This document shows, piece by piece, positions 33,185 to 42,291 of a stretch of DNA of 56,443 nt; positions within the stretch are counted from its first letter, which is position 1; every line of letters begins with the position of its first letter. The DNA comes from Cyanobacteria bacterium UBA6984 (GTDB lineage: Bacteria; Cyanobacteriota; Vampirovibrionia; Gastranaerophilales; Gastranaerophilaceae). The notes under the pieces were generated by a model. It worked only from the letters and a program-made list of their open reading frames with translations. It ran no database searches and was not told the DNA's origin. Location of the stretch: positions 1-56,443 of the forward strand of contig DJYG01000057.1 in NCBI GenBank assembly GCA_002450015.1, given 5' to 3'. Made by a program: the position numbers and the translations under genes.

Positions 33185-34309
33185 ATGGAAGAAAGAACTT
33201 CAAAAAAAATAATTTCAATGATGTCAGGAACATCTTGCGATTCAATAGATGTCGGGTTATGTCTGGTAAAACCAGATTTCAGCTGTACTTTGCTTGATGG
33301 TTTTAATTATGATTATCCAAAAGATGTTAAAGAAAAAATCTTTAAAATGTTTTATCAGTTACCTACTGTTGATGAAATTTGTAAAATGAATTTTGTTATT
33401 GGTCAATGTTTTGCAAATGCGGCAAATGAAATGATAAAAAAACACGGAAAACCTGATTTTATTGCATCTCATGGTCAAACAATTTATCATTATCCAAAAG
33501 ATACGTACATAGCAGGTATAAATGAAAAAAGTACATTTCAAATAGGTGAACCTTCTGTTATATCTCAAAAAACAGGATGTATGACAGTTGCAAATTTCAG
33601 AACTGCAGATGTTGCACAGGGTGGCAATGGAGCTCCTCTGGTTTGCTTTGCTGATGAAAAGTGGTTTAAACCGTTAAATAAAAATATTGCAGTACAAAAT
33701 ATAGGCGGTATATCTAATGTTACAGTAATATCAAAGAATTGTGCAACATTTGGATTTGATACTGGTCTTGGTAATATTATGATTGATTATTGTACAAAAA
33801 AATTTTTTGACAAATCTTACGATAAAGATGGCATATTTGCCTCTCAAGGTAAGATATCTCAAAGTTGGCTAAATTGTCTTTTAGAAGATGCATACTATTA
33901 TACAGAACCACCAAAAACAACAGGCCGAGAGTATTTTTCTGAAAAGTATATTGAAAATGCTTTAAAATTAGCACCTGATAATAAATTTGATATTATTGCA
34001 ACAGTAACGGCTTTGACAGCAAAATCTATTGCTCAAGCTTATGAAAGATTTGTATTTCCAAATACTGATATAGAAGAAGTTGTTTTAGGCGGTGGTGGAG
34101 CATATAATTCTACTTTAAAAAATAATCTTCAACAGTATTTGGGAAAAATTCCTATAAGAACTCATGAGGATTATGGTATTTCAAATAATTATAAAGAAGT
34201 GATGGCTTTTGCTCTATTAGCTTATTGCACATATTATAAAATTCCAAACAATCTTCCGTGCTGTACAGGTGCAGAACAAGAAGTTGTTATGGGGCAAATT
34301 AGTTTCTGA
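33185..34309 (+). CDS. anmK: Anhydro-N-acetylmuramic acid kinase
   Basis: Phosphorylates and opens 1,6-anhydro-MurNAc during peptidoglycan recycling, giving MurNAc-6-P. 374 aa, normal length. The N-terminal signature reads MMSGTSCDSIDVGL (MSGTSxDGID in most), with GQTIYHYP, NFRTADVAQGGNGAPL, QNIGGISNVT, FDTGLGN and VLGGGGAYN. The start at 33185 is set by the conserved N-terminus and by the TATAAT 6 nt upstream; the longer frame starts inside a terminator. The 3' end overlaps queH by 11 nt. Confidence 0.93.
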   Translation: MEERTSKKIISMMSGTSCDSIDVGLCLVKPDFSCTLLDGFNYDYPKDVKEKIFKMFYQLPTVDEICKMNFVIGQCFANAANEMIKKHGKPDFIASHGQTIYHYPKDTYIAGINEKSTFQIGEPSVISQKTGCMTVANFRTADVAQGGNGAPLVCFADEKWFKPLNKNIAVQNIGGISNVTVISKNCATFGFDTGLGNIMIDYCTKKFFDKSYDKDGIFASQGKISQSWLNCLLEDAYYYTEPPKTTGREYFSEKYIENALKLAPDNKFDIIATVTALTAKSIAQAYERFVFPNTDIEEVVLGGGGAYNSTLKNNLQQYLGKIPIRTHEDYGISNNYKEVMAFALLAYCTYYKIPNNLPCCTGAEQEVVMGQISF

Positions 34310-34838
34310 TACTGTATTTGCAGCCACAATAATTTTGACGATATAAATTTAATGATTTTGCTATTTTATTGGTTTTTAAAAATCCATCTTTCTTTTTAAA
34401 ATCAATGTCTATATATTCAATATTGTATTTTTCTGCAATATTTTTACCTATTGATGATAATTTTTCAAAATTTTTATGCGGACTAATAACAATAGATGTT
34501 GTAAATTTTTTAATTCCTAAATCTGATGCTTTTTGTGCAGATTTTTCAAGGCGTAAATTAAAACAAATATCACACCTTTTACCTCTTTCAGGTTCATTTT
34601 CAAAGCCAACAACTTTTGTAAAAAAATCATCTTGATTGTAATTTTCTACAATTAATTCACAGTTATGATATTTACACAAATTCGTTTGGGCATTTAAACG
34701 TTTACTGTATTCCTCAAAAGGATAAATATTAGGATTATAAAAATATACAATCGGTTCATATCCCATATCTCTTAATTGGATAACAGGGTATGCAGAACAT
34801 ATTCCACAGCAAGCGTGCAATAATATTTTATTTTGCAT
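34299..34838 (-). CDS. queH: Epoxyqueuosine reductase QueH
   Basis: Last step of queuosine tRNA modification, reducing epoxyqueuosine with Fe-S and metal centres. 179 aa with the QueH cysteine motifs: LLHACCGICSAYP at the N-terminus, ERGKRCDICFNLRLEK in the middle and NYCGCKYS at the C-terminus, plus YNPNIYPFEEYSKR. It overlaps the VKOR gene by 11 nt at its start and anmK by 11 nt at its end. No other queuosine genes lie in the window. Confidence 0.92.
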   Translation of the reverse strand: MQNKILLHACCGICSAYPVIQLRDMGYEPIVYFYNPNIYPFEEYSKRLNAQTNLCKYHNCELIVENYNQDDFFTKVVGFENEPERGKRCDICFNLRLEKSAQKASDLGIKKFTTSIVISPHKNFEKLSSIGKNIAEKYNIEYIDIDFKKKDGFLKTNKIAKSLNLYRQNYCGCKYSIRN

Positions 34839-36060
34839 TTTGTTTTAACTTTCCGCCTGCTTTAATAAGATATTCTTTTAACTGTATATCTGACATAGCT
34901 CCCATATAAGGTTCTTTTGAATCATTTACTCTTACAGCCGGTGTTCCCTTTATTCCCAAAGCAACAGCTTCATCAATATCTTTTAAAATTTCAACTTTTG
35001 AATCGTCCTTAAGTACATCTTCTTTGAGCTTGTCGATATTTAAACCTTGTTTTAATGCAAGCATCCAAACGTCAACATCTGTCATTGGCTGATGCAGATA
35101 CATTTCTGTTGCAAGTCCCCAATAATTACCTTGTTTCTCTGCTGCATATCCATATTTTGCAAGCGCACAAGAGCCATAATGGAATGGTTGCTGTAAGTAT
35201 TTATTGCAAGCCATATCTAACGGATAATTATGATGTACAACAAGAACATTTTCGAAATCTTGAACAACCTTATGTATAATAATGTTATATACAGAACAAA
35301 TAGGACATCTAAAATCAGAATAAATATGTAACTTTATATCACCATTAGGATTACCTAAAATGTTACCTTGGATAGCATAAGGATTTATTGCTTTTTCTTT
35401 TAATTTTATAAACTTTTTCATAGCTCTAATGTTTTTAACATGTGGACTAAAAACATTTGTAACTGCGGTATATGTTAAAAATCCGCAAGCACAAAAAGCA
35501 ACGGCTATAAATGTTATTAAATATTTTTTTATTTTTAATGCGTCAGCAAAGTCAAAAAATGAAGTTTTAAATATATTAACCAAACCACCTTTTGTATAAT
35601 CCATTGCTAAAAGACCGATTGTCAAATTTAAAACATAAGTAAATGCACACAAAATGCATAGCTTTTTAATTTCAAATAAACTTATACACAGCAAAATCAT
35701 TGAAATTGTAAAAGATATTATCCCTAATGCAGAAATATAGGCATAAGGATTTTTAAAAACTTCCATAAATTTGAACAATTTATGCTGCGCAAGTTTTTTT
35801 GCGCCCATCATAAGCCCAATAAACAAATATAAAAACATTCCCCAGTATGCCAAAGGAATACCCAAAAATTGAGAATCAATTGTTTTAGCAACCGAATCAC
35901 AATCAATAAATTCATTTATTGAACAAAAACTGGCATGCGGATTAGCTGAAAAATTAGCATTATAATATATAAGAGCCAATTTTATTGTTGTAATAAAACC
36001 GATAAACGCAATAATACCAATTGCAATCTTACGCCATAATGCTATATCTTTATTTTCCAT
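34828..36060 (-). CDS. VKOR-DsbA/thioredoxin fusion, disulfide-forming system
   Basis: 410 aa. The N-terminal VKOR domain (1-160, 4-5 TM helices) has the loop cysteines Cys46 and Cys54 and the quinone-site pair CILC (135-138). Then a TM helix (about 181-200) and a periplasmic DsbA-like domain (about 230-405) with CPIC at 252-255 and the cis-Pro in IKGTPAVRV. Fusions of VKOR with a thioredoxin-fold partner are typical of cyanobacteria and make disulfides in exported proteins using quinone. This fits the many cysteines in the pilin-like proteins here. Confidence 0.93.
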   Translation of the reverse strand: MENKDIALWRKIAIGIIAFIGFITTIKLALIYYNANFSANPHASFCSINEFIDCDSVAKTIDSQFLGIPLAYWGMFLYLFIGLMMGAKKLAQHKLFKFMEVFKNPYAYISALGIISFTISMILLCISLFEIKKLCILCAFTYVLNLTIGLLAMDYTKGGLVNIFKTSFFDFADALKIKKYLITFIAVAFCACGFLTYTAVTNVFSPHVKNIRAMKKFIKLKEKAINPYAIQGNILGNPNGDIKLHIYSDFRCPICSVYNIIIHKVVQDFENVLVVHHNYPLDMACNKYLQQPFHYGSCALAKYGYAAEKQGNYWGLATEMYLHQPMTDVDVWMLALKQGLNIDKLKEDVLKDDSKVEILKDIDEAVALGIKGTPAVRVNDSKEPYMGAMSDIQLKEYLIKAGGKLKQNAK

Positions 36061-36072
36061 TTATTAAACTCC

Positions 36073-37338
36073 TTAAATATCAGGTAAGTCGCCTTTTACA
36101 TTTGCAATAACATCACACCCTAAATTAAAAGCTTTATGTAGTGCTTTTAATGCATTATGAGCCATATCTGCATCAACAAGACAACTTATTTTTACCTCGC
36201 TTGTTGTAATCATTTTGATATTAATATTCAATTTTGCCAAAGTATCAAACATAGTAGCTGCAACACCCGGTCTGTCAACCATGCCTGCCCCGACAATCGA
36301 AACAGATGCTATTTTTTCATCAATGTGAACTTTTTCTTTATCTATAACATCGTTTAAACTGTCAAATAATTCTATTGCCTTTGGTAAATCTGATTTACTG
36401 ATAGTGAAAGCAATATCATTTGTGTTATTATGTAATCTTGCATACGATTGAATAATAGTATCAACAGAAATGTTTTCATCAGCAAGTGTATTGAAAAGTT
36501 TTGCTGCAACTCCGGGTTCATCAGGTACATCGCAAATTACAATTCTTACTTTAGACATATCAACAGCAACACCTGTGACAGGTTTACATAATTCCATATT
36601 ATTAGCTCCCATTATAAGTGTACCCATATCATCAAGATTAAAACTACTTCTAACTCTCAATGGCATGTTAAATTGTTTTGCAGTTTCAACTGAACGCGGG
36701 TGTAAAACGTTAGCGCCTACATTTGCAAGTTCAAGCATTTCATCATACGTAACAAAGTCTAATTTTGAGGCATTTGGTACGATACGCGGATCAGTAGTAT
36801 AAACCCCTTCAACATCAGTATATATATCACATCTTTCAGCCTCTAATGCAGCTGCAACAGCAACAGCCGATGTATCAGAACCGCCTCTGCCCAAAGTTGT
36901 AATTTCCCCATCGGTAGTTACACCTTGAAAACCTGCAACAACAATTATTTTACCTTCATCAAGATATTTTTCCAATTTATCGGTCTTAATATCCAATATG
37001 CGGGCTTTTGTATGAATATTTTCTGTGATAATGCCTATTTGCATTGCATTCATACTAACAGCATCATATCCTTGTGCTTGAATTGCCATTGATAGTAATG
37101 CAATAGAAACTCCTTCTCCGGTTGATAAGAGCATATCAATTTCACGAGAAGATGGTGTTTCGCTAATATCATTAGCCATTTTCATCAGATAATCGGTTGT
37201 ATGTCCCATTGCAGATACAACAACTACTACATCATTACCGTTTTTCTTTTCTCTAATGACTGATTTTGCAACATTTTTTATCTTATCTGTATCGGCTACT
37301 GAAGTTCCGCCGAATTTTTGAACTACTAAATTTCTCAT
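36073..37338 (-). CDS. lysC: Aspartate kinase
   Basis: First step of lysine, threonine and methionine synthesis. 421 aa. N-terminal LVVQKFGGTSVADTDKI, nucleotide motif LGRGGSDTSAVAVAAAL, and two C-terminal ACT domains (from about residue 265 and 340) for feedback by lysine or threonine. ATG 37338 is preferred over an in-frame TTG 12 nt upstream. TATAAT lies about 25 nt upstream. First gene of the group that leads to VKOR and queH. Confidence 0.95.
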   Translation of the reverse strand: MRNLVVQKFGGTSVADTDKIKNVAKSVIREKKNGNDVVVVVSAMGHTTDYLMKMANDISETPSSREIDMLLSTGEGVSIALLSMAIQAQGYDAVSMNAMQIGIITENIHTKARILDIKTDKLEKYLDEGKIIVVAGFQGVTTDGEITTLGRGGSDTSAVAVAAALEAERCDIYTDVEGVYTTDPRIVPNASKLDFVTYDEMLELANVGANVLHPRSVETAKQFNMPLRVRSSFNLDDMGTLIMGANNMELCKPVTGVAVDMSKVRIVICDVPDEPGVAAKLFNTLADENISVDTIIQSYARLHNNTNDIAFTISKSDLPKAIELFDSLNDVIDKEKVHIDEKIASVSIVGAGMVDRPGVAATMFDTLAKLNINIKMITTSEVKISCLVDADMAHNALKALHKAFNLGCDVIANVKGDLPDI

Positions 37339-37455
37339 TTTATCGCCCAATCCAAGATAATTATATATACAAATTAAAACTTTTACAAGTGTCTGTGAAT
37401 TTGTTACAAAGTTTGTGATTTAAACTTTATTTGATAATATATCATTTCATACTTT

Positions 37456-37932
37456 TTATAAAATAATTTCATCAACAAGTTCTCTAAATGCCCCATCACC
37501 ACCAGTTGCAGTCGTAATTTGTATATTTTTAATTTGTTTTATAACTTTATTTGCGTTTGGAACTGTAATTTTTGTTTTAACATATTCCAAACAATCTTTA
37601 TCATTTACATCGTCACCAACATAAATCACATCTTCTGGTGTTAGATTATTTCTTTCAAGAATATCTTTTAGAACATCAATTTTTACTCTAATGCCCATAA
37701 AAATTTCGGTTAAATTAAATTTATCTGCAATCATTTCTATAACAGGATTTTTTTCGCCCGAAATAAATCCAATTTTGTATCCGTTTTTTACAAGTAAGGA
37801 TACACCCATCAAGTCCTTAAAGCTTACGCGTCTTGATATGGATTTATCTTCATTTACTATCACAGAATTATCAGTAAATATTCCGTCAAAATCCGTTATA
37901 ATCATTTTTATATTTTGGGGAATGTTCATCAT
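37456..37932 (-). CDS. KdsC-like HAD phosphatase
   Basis: 158 aa C0-type HAD with motif I ITDFDGIFTDNS, GFISGEKNPVIE, and motif IV YVGDDVNDKDCL. This is the KdsC family and also the phosphatase half of some CMP-sialate synthetases. The DNSVIVNEDKSISRRVSFKD stretch resembles the nonulosonate type. Its ATG overlaps the stop of the NeuB-like gene by 4 nt (ATGA), so it most likely dephosphorylates that enzyme's 9-phosphate (or 8-phosphate) product. Confidence 0.85.
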   Translation of the reverse strand: MMNIPQNIKMIITDFDGIFTDNSVIVNEDKSISRRVSFKDLMGVSLLVKNGYKIGFISGEKNPVIEMIADKFNLTEIFMGIRVKIDVLKDILERNNLTPEDVIYVGDDVNDKDCLEYVKTKITVPNANKVIKQIKNIQITTATGGDGAFRELVDEIIL

Positions 37933-38798
37933 TGAACCCTTCTTAGTTTTTTAATAATGGGCAATTCACTGTCATAAACCTTTTTTATTCCATTACCCAT
38001 GATTATATTAATTTGATTTATATCTCTTACAATCCTATAAATACCTTCTCTTTCAAGACTTGCTGCTTGGTCAGACCCCCATAATGTTCTATCGGTGGTA
38101 ATATGTCTTTCAACTGCATTAGCCCCGAGCATTGCTGACATAATAGATGGTAAAATTCCTTTTTCGTGACCTGAAAAGCCAACAGGTACACTATATTTTT
38201 CTCTCAATGTTGTTATGACTTTCAGATTTATTTCATTTAATTCAGTAGGATACGTTGATGTGCAATGATAAATAATTAAATCATCTTCGCCCAAAACTTC
38301 TACCGCATGCTGAATTTGTTCCATTGTACTCATGCCTGTTGCAAGAAAAATAGGTTTACCTTTACTTCTTGTATATTTTAATAAATTATCATCTGTTAAA
38401 GAAGCTGATGCAATTTTGTAACAAGGTACATCGAATTGAGATATAAAATCAACAGATTGTTCGTCCCAACAAGATGCATACCATATTATATTTTTATCTT
38501 TGCAGTATTCATCAATTTCTTTATATTCATCATAGCCAAATTCAAGACCGCGTTTCAAGTCACCGTTTGTTTCTCCAAAAATACTGGAGCGTTCTTTTTC
38601 CAGTTCTTCTTTTGTATATACAACATCAATTGTTCTTTTTTGAAATTTTACTGCATCACAGCCAACAGCAGCCGCCATATCAATAAGAGCTTTTGCTTGT
38701 CGTATGCTTCCGTTGTGGTTTATACCTATTTCTGCTGTTATAAAACAAGGATATCCGTCACCAATAATTTTGTTTGCAATTTTAACTGTTTTTCTCAT
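37929..38798 (-). CDS. NeuB-family nonulosonate synthase lacking the SAF domain
   Basis: Condenses PEP with an aldose (or aldose phosphate) to a nine-carbon acid of the sialic, legionaminic or pseudaminic type. 289 aa. The TIM-barrel hallmarks are present: FITAEIGINHNGS, GCDAVKFQKR, ASCWDEQSVDF, CYKIASAS, LATGMSTMEQI, YHCTSTYPTE, GFSGHEKGI and VERHITTDRTLWGSDQAASL. It ends after the barrel, so the C-terminal antifreeze-like SAF domain (about 60 aa), which caps the active site in NeuB dimers, is missing. It is 5 nt after the FliO-like gene. Confidence 0.88.
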   Translation of the reverse strand: MRKTVKIANKIIGDGYPCFITAEIGINHNGSIRQAKALIDMAAAVGCDAVKFQKRTIDVVYTKEELEKERSSIFGETNGDLKRGLEFGYDEYKEIDEYCKDKNIIWYASCWDEQSVDFISQFDVPCYKIASASLTDDNLLKYTRSKGKPIFLATGMSTMEQIQHAVEVLGEDDLIIYHCTSTYPTELNEINLKVITTLREKYSVPVGFSGHEKGILPSIMSAMLGANAVERHITTDRTLWGSDQAASLEREGIYRIVRDINQINIIMGNGIKKVYDSELPIIKKLRRVQ

Positions 38799-38803
38799 TT
38801 ATT

Positions 38804-39394
38804 TTAGTCCAAGTATTTTTTGTATAGTCCAAATTCTTCTGTATCGTATTTTGATTGTTCATCATTGTTTTCAAGATTATTGCTTTTAATTTCAACATTA
38901 TCAGATTCTTCGTCTTCATTTACAGAATAGTGATTATTTTTGGGATATATTTTATCCAAAGGTATTTTTTCATTTAGACTGTTTGAATTTTCATATTGAG
39001 AAGCAGTTTTTACATTATTTTCATCTAAATCTTTAATAAGTGTTATTGTTTCGTTTGTTACTCCAAGAAGCATTTTTTTACCGGCAAGTTCACAAACCAA
39101 AAGAGATTTGTTATTTCCAATAGGAGTTGTTGATAATATAATTAATTTGGAATCATTTAAATCAAAGTATTGTTTTTTCATAGTGTTATGACCAAATACG
39201 TTTAGCTTTGCATAAATAATTCCTGTTAAATAAATCAGTAATATAACAATTCCTAATGAAGCAACAACAGACAGATAACCTCCGTCAGTTGAACGTTTAA
39301 GTGCATATTTGATATTGGAAGTTATGGATTCATTTGCAAATACCGGCTGAATTGCACATATACTCCATAAAAGAAATCCTTCTAATTTATTCAT
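38804..39394 (-). CDS. FliO-like membrane protein
   Basis: 196 aa from ATG 39394, which has AGGAG 6 nt upstream. Signal-like N-terminus (to about residue 21, VFA), a TM helix about 40-62 (VVASLGIVILLIYLTGIIY), then a short beta domain with STTPIGNNKSLLVCELAGKK and MLLGVTNETITLIKDL, the core pattern of FliO/MopB, which helps fold FliP in the flagellar export gate. The C-terminal 80 residues are acidic and disordered. No other export-gate genes are in the window. FliO is a weakly conserved family, so this is a moderately confident call. Confidence 0.7.
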   Translation of the reverse strand: MNKLEGFLLWSICAIQPVFANESITSNIKYALKRSTDGGYLSVVASLGIVILLIYLTGIIYAKLNVFGHNTMKKQYFDLNDSKLIILSTTPIGNNKSLLVCELAGKKMLLGVTNETITLIKDLDENNVKTASQYENSNSLNEKIPLDKIYPKNNHYSVNEDEESDNVEIKSNNLENNDEQSKYDTEEFGLYKKYLD

Positions 39395-39474
39395 CACTAA
39401 CTCCTGCAAATTACATTGAAATTATATTGCTAATATAGTAACATAAAATTATAAAAAAAGTAAGGGATTTTGAA

Positions 39475-40767
39475 ATGCTCTGGTATGCTGTTAATTTATT
39501 TGTAATTTTCATATTTATATTACTTTTGCTTTTATCCAAGGAAATGACCAAAAGATGGACTAAAATTAACGATTATATCGGAGTTGTTAATGAAACCTTG
39601 AATTCTGTTAAATACGGTGATTTAGGGAAAAAAATTAAGAATCTTAATCCCGAATCTTATGAAACACTAACTGAAAGTGTAAATTCCTTAATTGACGCAT
39701 TGAAAGAAAAAGAAAAATCCGTAACTCAGCAACACGCTGAATTAGTAAGGCAAAATAAGTTTTTAGAAGCGATAATTAATTCGTTATCTGATGGTTTAGT
39801 TATTATTGACGGCAAAAATAAAATTCTCAGAGCAACACCTAAAATTTCACTCTGGTTTGGAGTTAGAGGAAAAGAGCTATTAAGGAAAAATCTTTTGGAT
39901 TATATTGAAATATCTGAAAATATTCCTGTTGACAAGCTTGAGAACACTGAAATATATATAAAAGGCTATTCTGAAGATGCTTTTGAAGCAAGTACAATGA
40001 AACTTCAAATTGAAGATAAAAGAAAACGCTATATTGTTATTATAAAAAATGTTACTAATCAAAAAGAAATTGAACATTTGAGAGATGATTTTGTTTCTAC
40101 ATTAACACATGACCTAAAAGTTCCCGTAATTGCAGAATCTAATATATTGGAATTTCTTTTGGAAGAAAAGTTTGGAGCATTAAGTGATAAGCAGAAGGAA
40201 GCGATAAAAAACTTACAATCTTCAAATAATGAACTTATAGAGCTAATTCAAGTTTTACTGGAAACATACAAAATTAAGGATTCCGGTGAAATAATGTATT
40301 TTGAAAATTTCGAAATTAATCCGTTTATCAATGAAATTGTAAAAGAAATGTCACCAATAGCAGAAAAAAGTAATTTAAAAATAAAATATAAAGAATACGA
40401 AAATATCACAATAACTGCCGATAGAATGCAGTTAAAAAGAGTAATAAAAAATTTACTTCAAAATGCAATACAACACAGTAATTCTCAAAAAAATATTGAT
40501 ATTACCGTTATGAAAACACAGTCAGAAGTTAATATTTCTATCATTGACTACGGAAAAGGTATTCCTAAAAAAGATTTGGAAATGGTGTTTAAAAAATATT
40601 ATTCTACCGCAAAAAAATTCAGAAAAATCGGAACAGGACTCGGTTTATATTTGTCACAACAAATTGTAAAATCGCATGGCGGAGAAATTGTGGTACACAG
40701 CAAAGATGGGGAAGGTACAACTTTTTGTATCCAATTACCTTATTCAACAAAAGTTGGTCAAAATTAA
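39475..40767 (+). CDS. Orphan PAS sensor histidine kinase
   Basis: 430 aa. One N-terminal TM helix (3-20), a HAMP-like linker to about residue 80, a coiled segment, a PAS domain (about 95-195), HisKA with THDLKVPVIAE (His212), and the ATPase with NLLQNAIQHS, DYGKGIPKKDL, FKKYYST and GTGLGLYLSQ. All catalytic boxes are intact. No response regulator is adjacent, so its partner lies elsewhere. AAGGGA precedes the start. Confidence 0.92.
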   Translation: MLWYAVNLFVIFIFILLLLLSKEMTKRWTKINDYIGVVNETLNSVKYGDLGKKIKNLNPESYETLTESVNSLIDALKEKEKSVTQQHAELVRQNKFLEAIINSLSDGLVIIDGKNKILRATPKISLWFGVRGKELLRKNLLDYIEISENIPVDKLENTEIYIKGYSEDAFEASTMKLQIEDKRKRYIVIIKNVTNQKEIEHLRDDFVSTLTHDLKVPVIAESNILEFLLEEKFGALSDKQKEAIKNLQSSNNELIELIQVLLETYKIKDSGEIMYFENFEINPFINEIVKEMSPIAEKSNLKIKYKEYENITITADRMQLKRVIKNLLQNAIQHSNSQKNIDITVMKTQSEVNISIIDYGKGIPKKDLEMVFKKYYSTAKKFRKIGTGLGLYLSQQIVKSHGGEIVVHSKDGEGTTFCIQLPYSTKVGQN

Positions 40768-40782
40768 TTTTTGACGTATAAT
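40754..40782 (+). promoter_or_regulatory. Promoter before the acyltransferase gene
   Basis: TTGGTC (40754-40759), 17 nt, TATAAT (40777-40782), then 9 nt to ATG 40792. It lies over the 3' end of the kinase gene, giving the downstream three genes an internal, nearly leaderless start. Confidence 0.55.
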
Positions 40783-40791
40783 CAAGTAGTT

Positions 40792-41478
40792 ATGGTAGAT
40801 ATAGAAAACAAAAAAACAATTACATTTTTATCGGAAGCTGTTTATAGATTATTTCGTATTCTTGAGCAAATGATTGAAATAAGAAATATTAATTATCCGA
40901 CTATTGAAAATAAAGTTATTTTTGCTATGTGGCATCACGATCAATGTAGTTTACACGGAATACCTTTTGAAAAAAGAAAAAATGTTAATATTTTGATAAG
41001 CCGTTCTGGTGATGGTGAAATTATCTCAAGAGTTGTTCATAAATGGGGGTTTAGCACTGTTAGAGGTTCTCAAGATAAAGGAAAACGTAAAAAAGGCGGC
41101 GTTAGAGCTACAATGGAGATGATTGAAAAAATTAATGAAGGTCAAAACGTTGCTATAATGGTTGATGGACCGGCAGGTCCGTTGCACGAAGTTAAAAACG
41201 GTGTAATTAAGGTTGCAAAGCATACAGGCGGGGCAATAATTCCAATGATTTGGTATTCTCCAAATAAATCTCTTGTAAAATTGCCGAGCTGGGATAAATT
41301 TAAAATACCTTTAGGTTTTACAAAATTGGTTAATATATATGGAGAGCCGATTTATGTTCCGGAAAATTCTACTCCTGAGGAAGATAAAGAAATTAAAGAA
41401 AAATTAAAAGATGCACTTTTGGATTTAGAAAAAAAAGCACCTGAAATATACAAAGAGGCATACAAAAAGCAGAAATGA
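40792..41478 (+). CDS. DUF374/LPLAT-family acyltransferase-like protein
   Basis: 228 aa. The sequence has the DUF374 pattern of lysophospholipid-type acyltransferases: MWHHDQ near residue 45, SRSGDGEIISRVVHKWGF, VRGSQDKGKRKKGG, and AIMVDGPAGPLHEVKNGV, then TGGAIIPMIW. These enzymes are thought to acylate envelope lipids. Start ATG 40792 is preferred over an upstream TTG, because TATAAT lies 9 nt before it. It overlaps the nitrilase gene by 4 nt (ATGA). Confidence 0.85.
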   Translation: MVDIENKKTITFLSEAVYRLFRILEQMIEIRNINYPTIENKVIFAMWHHDQCSLHGIPFEKRKNVNILISRSGDGEIISRVVHKWGFSTVRGSQDKGKRKKGGVRATMEMIEKINEGQNVAIMVDGPAGPLHEVKNGVIKVAKHTGGAIIPMIWYSPNKSLVKLPSWDKFKIPLGFTKLVNIYGEPIYVPENSTPEEDKEIKEKLKDALLDLEKKAPEIYKEAYKKQK

Positions 41479-42290
41479 AACAAAATAAATTTAAAGTGAT
41501 GGCTATACAAATGTCATCTGTGATTGGGGATAAAGAAAAAAATATACAAAAAGTAAAATATCTTATTGATAAAAATATCAAAGAAGAAACCGATATAATA
41601 GTTTTACCTGAGGTTTGGACTGTTGGGTGGGCTTGCAGCTACTTTCCAAAGTCAGCAGAAGATGTGAAAACAGGTGAAGCTATGCAATTTCTTTCATCTA
41701 TTGCAAAAAGCTATAATGTTAATATAATAGGCGGAAGTTTAATATTAAAAAGAAATGCTAAACTTTATAATGCTTGTCCTGTTTTTGACAAAAACGGCAA
41801 TCTGATTGCTGAATATGATAAATGTCATTTGTTTTCATACTACGGTGATAATGAAGGTGAATATATTACAAATGGTAAAAATCCTGTAATAGTCAATTTA
41901 GGCGGTATAAGGGTTGGTCTGAGTATTTGTTATGATATAAGATTCCCCGAACTATACAGAGCGTATGCCGTAAATGGTGTTGATATGATGGTAAATGTTG
42001 CAGCGTGGGGTATAAAAAAAGAAATTCCATGGGTATCAATGACGCATTCAAGAGCTGTTGAAAATCAAACATATTTTGTAGCTTTGACTCAATCAGGAGA
42101 ATTACCAAATGGAGATTATAATCTTGGTAAATCTGCAATAATTGATTATAAAGGGGATAATCTTGCAGAAATAAATAGTGGTGAAGGTGCTATTTTTGCT
42201 GAATTAGATTTTAATTTACAGCAGGATTTTAGGGAAAAATGCACTGTACTTAAAGATATACACGAAGAATATAACGTTGAGGTAAAATAA
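41475..42290 (+). CDS. Nitrilase-superfamily carbon-nitrogen hydrolase
   Basis: 271 aa with the Glu-Lys-Cys triad in place: LPEVWTVG (Glu46), AEYDKCHLF (Lys116) and SICYDIRFPEL (Cys152). The closest described group is omega-amidase/NIT2-like, which hydrolyses alpha-ketoglutaramate or deaminated glutathione, a metabolite-repair task. The substrate is inferred from the subgroup look only. It is coupled to the acyltransferase gene (ATGA) and 1 nt before the PBP4 gene. Confidence 0.88.
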   Translation: MKQNKFKVMAIQMSSVIGDKEKNIQKVKYLIDKNIKEETDIIVLPEVWTVGWACSYFPKSAEDVKTGEAMQFLSSIAKSYNVNIIGGSLILKRNAKLYNACPVFDKNGNLIAEYDKCHLFSYYGDNEGEYITNGKNPVIVNLGGIRVGLSICYDIRFPELYRAYAVNGVDMMVNVAAWGIKKEIPWVSMTHSRAVENQTYFVALTQSGELPNGDYNLGKSAIIDYKGDNLAEINSGEGAIFAELDFNLQQDFREKCTVLKDIHEEYNVEVK

Positions 42291-42291
42291 T

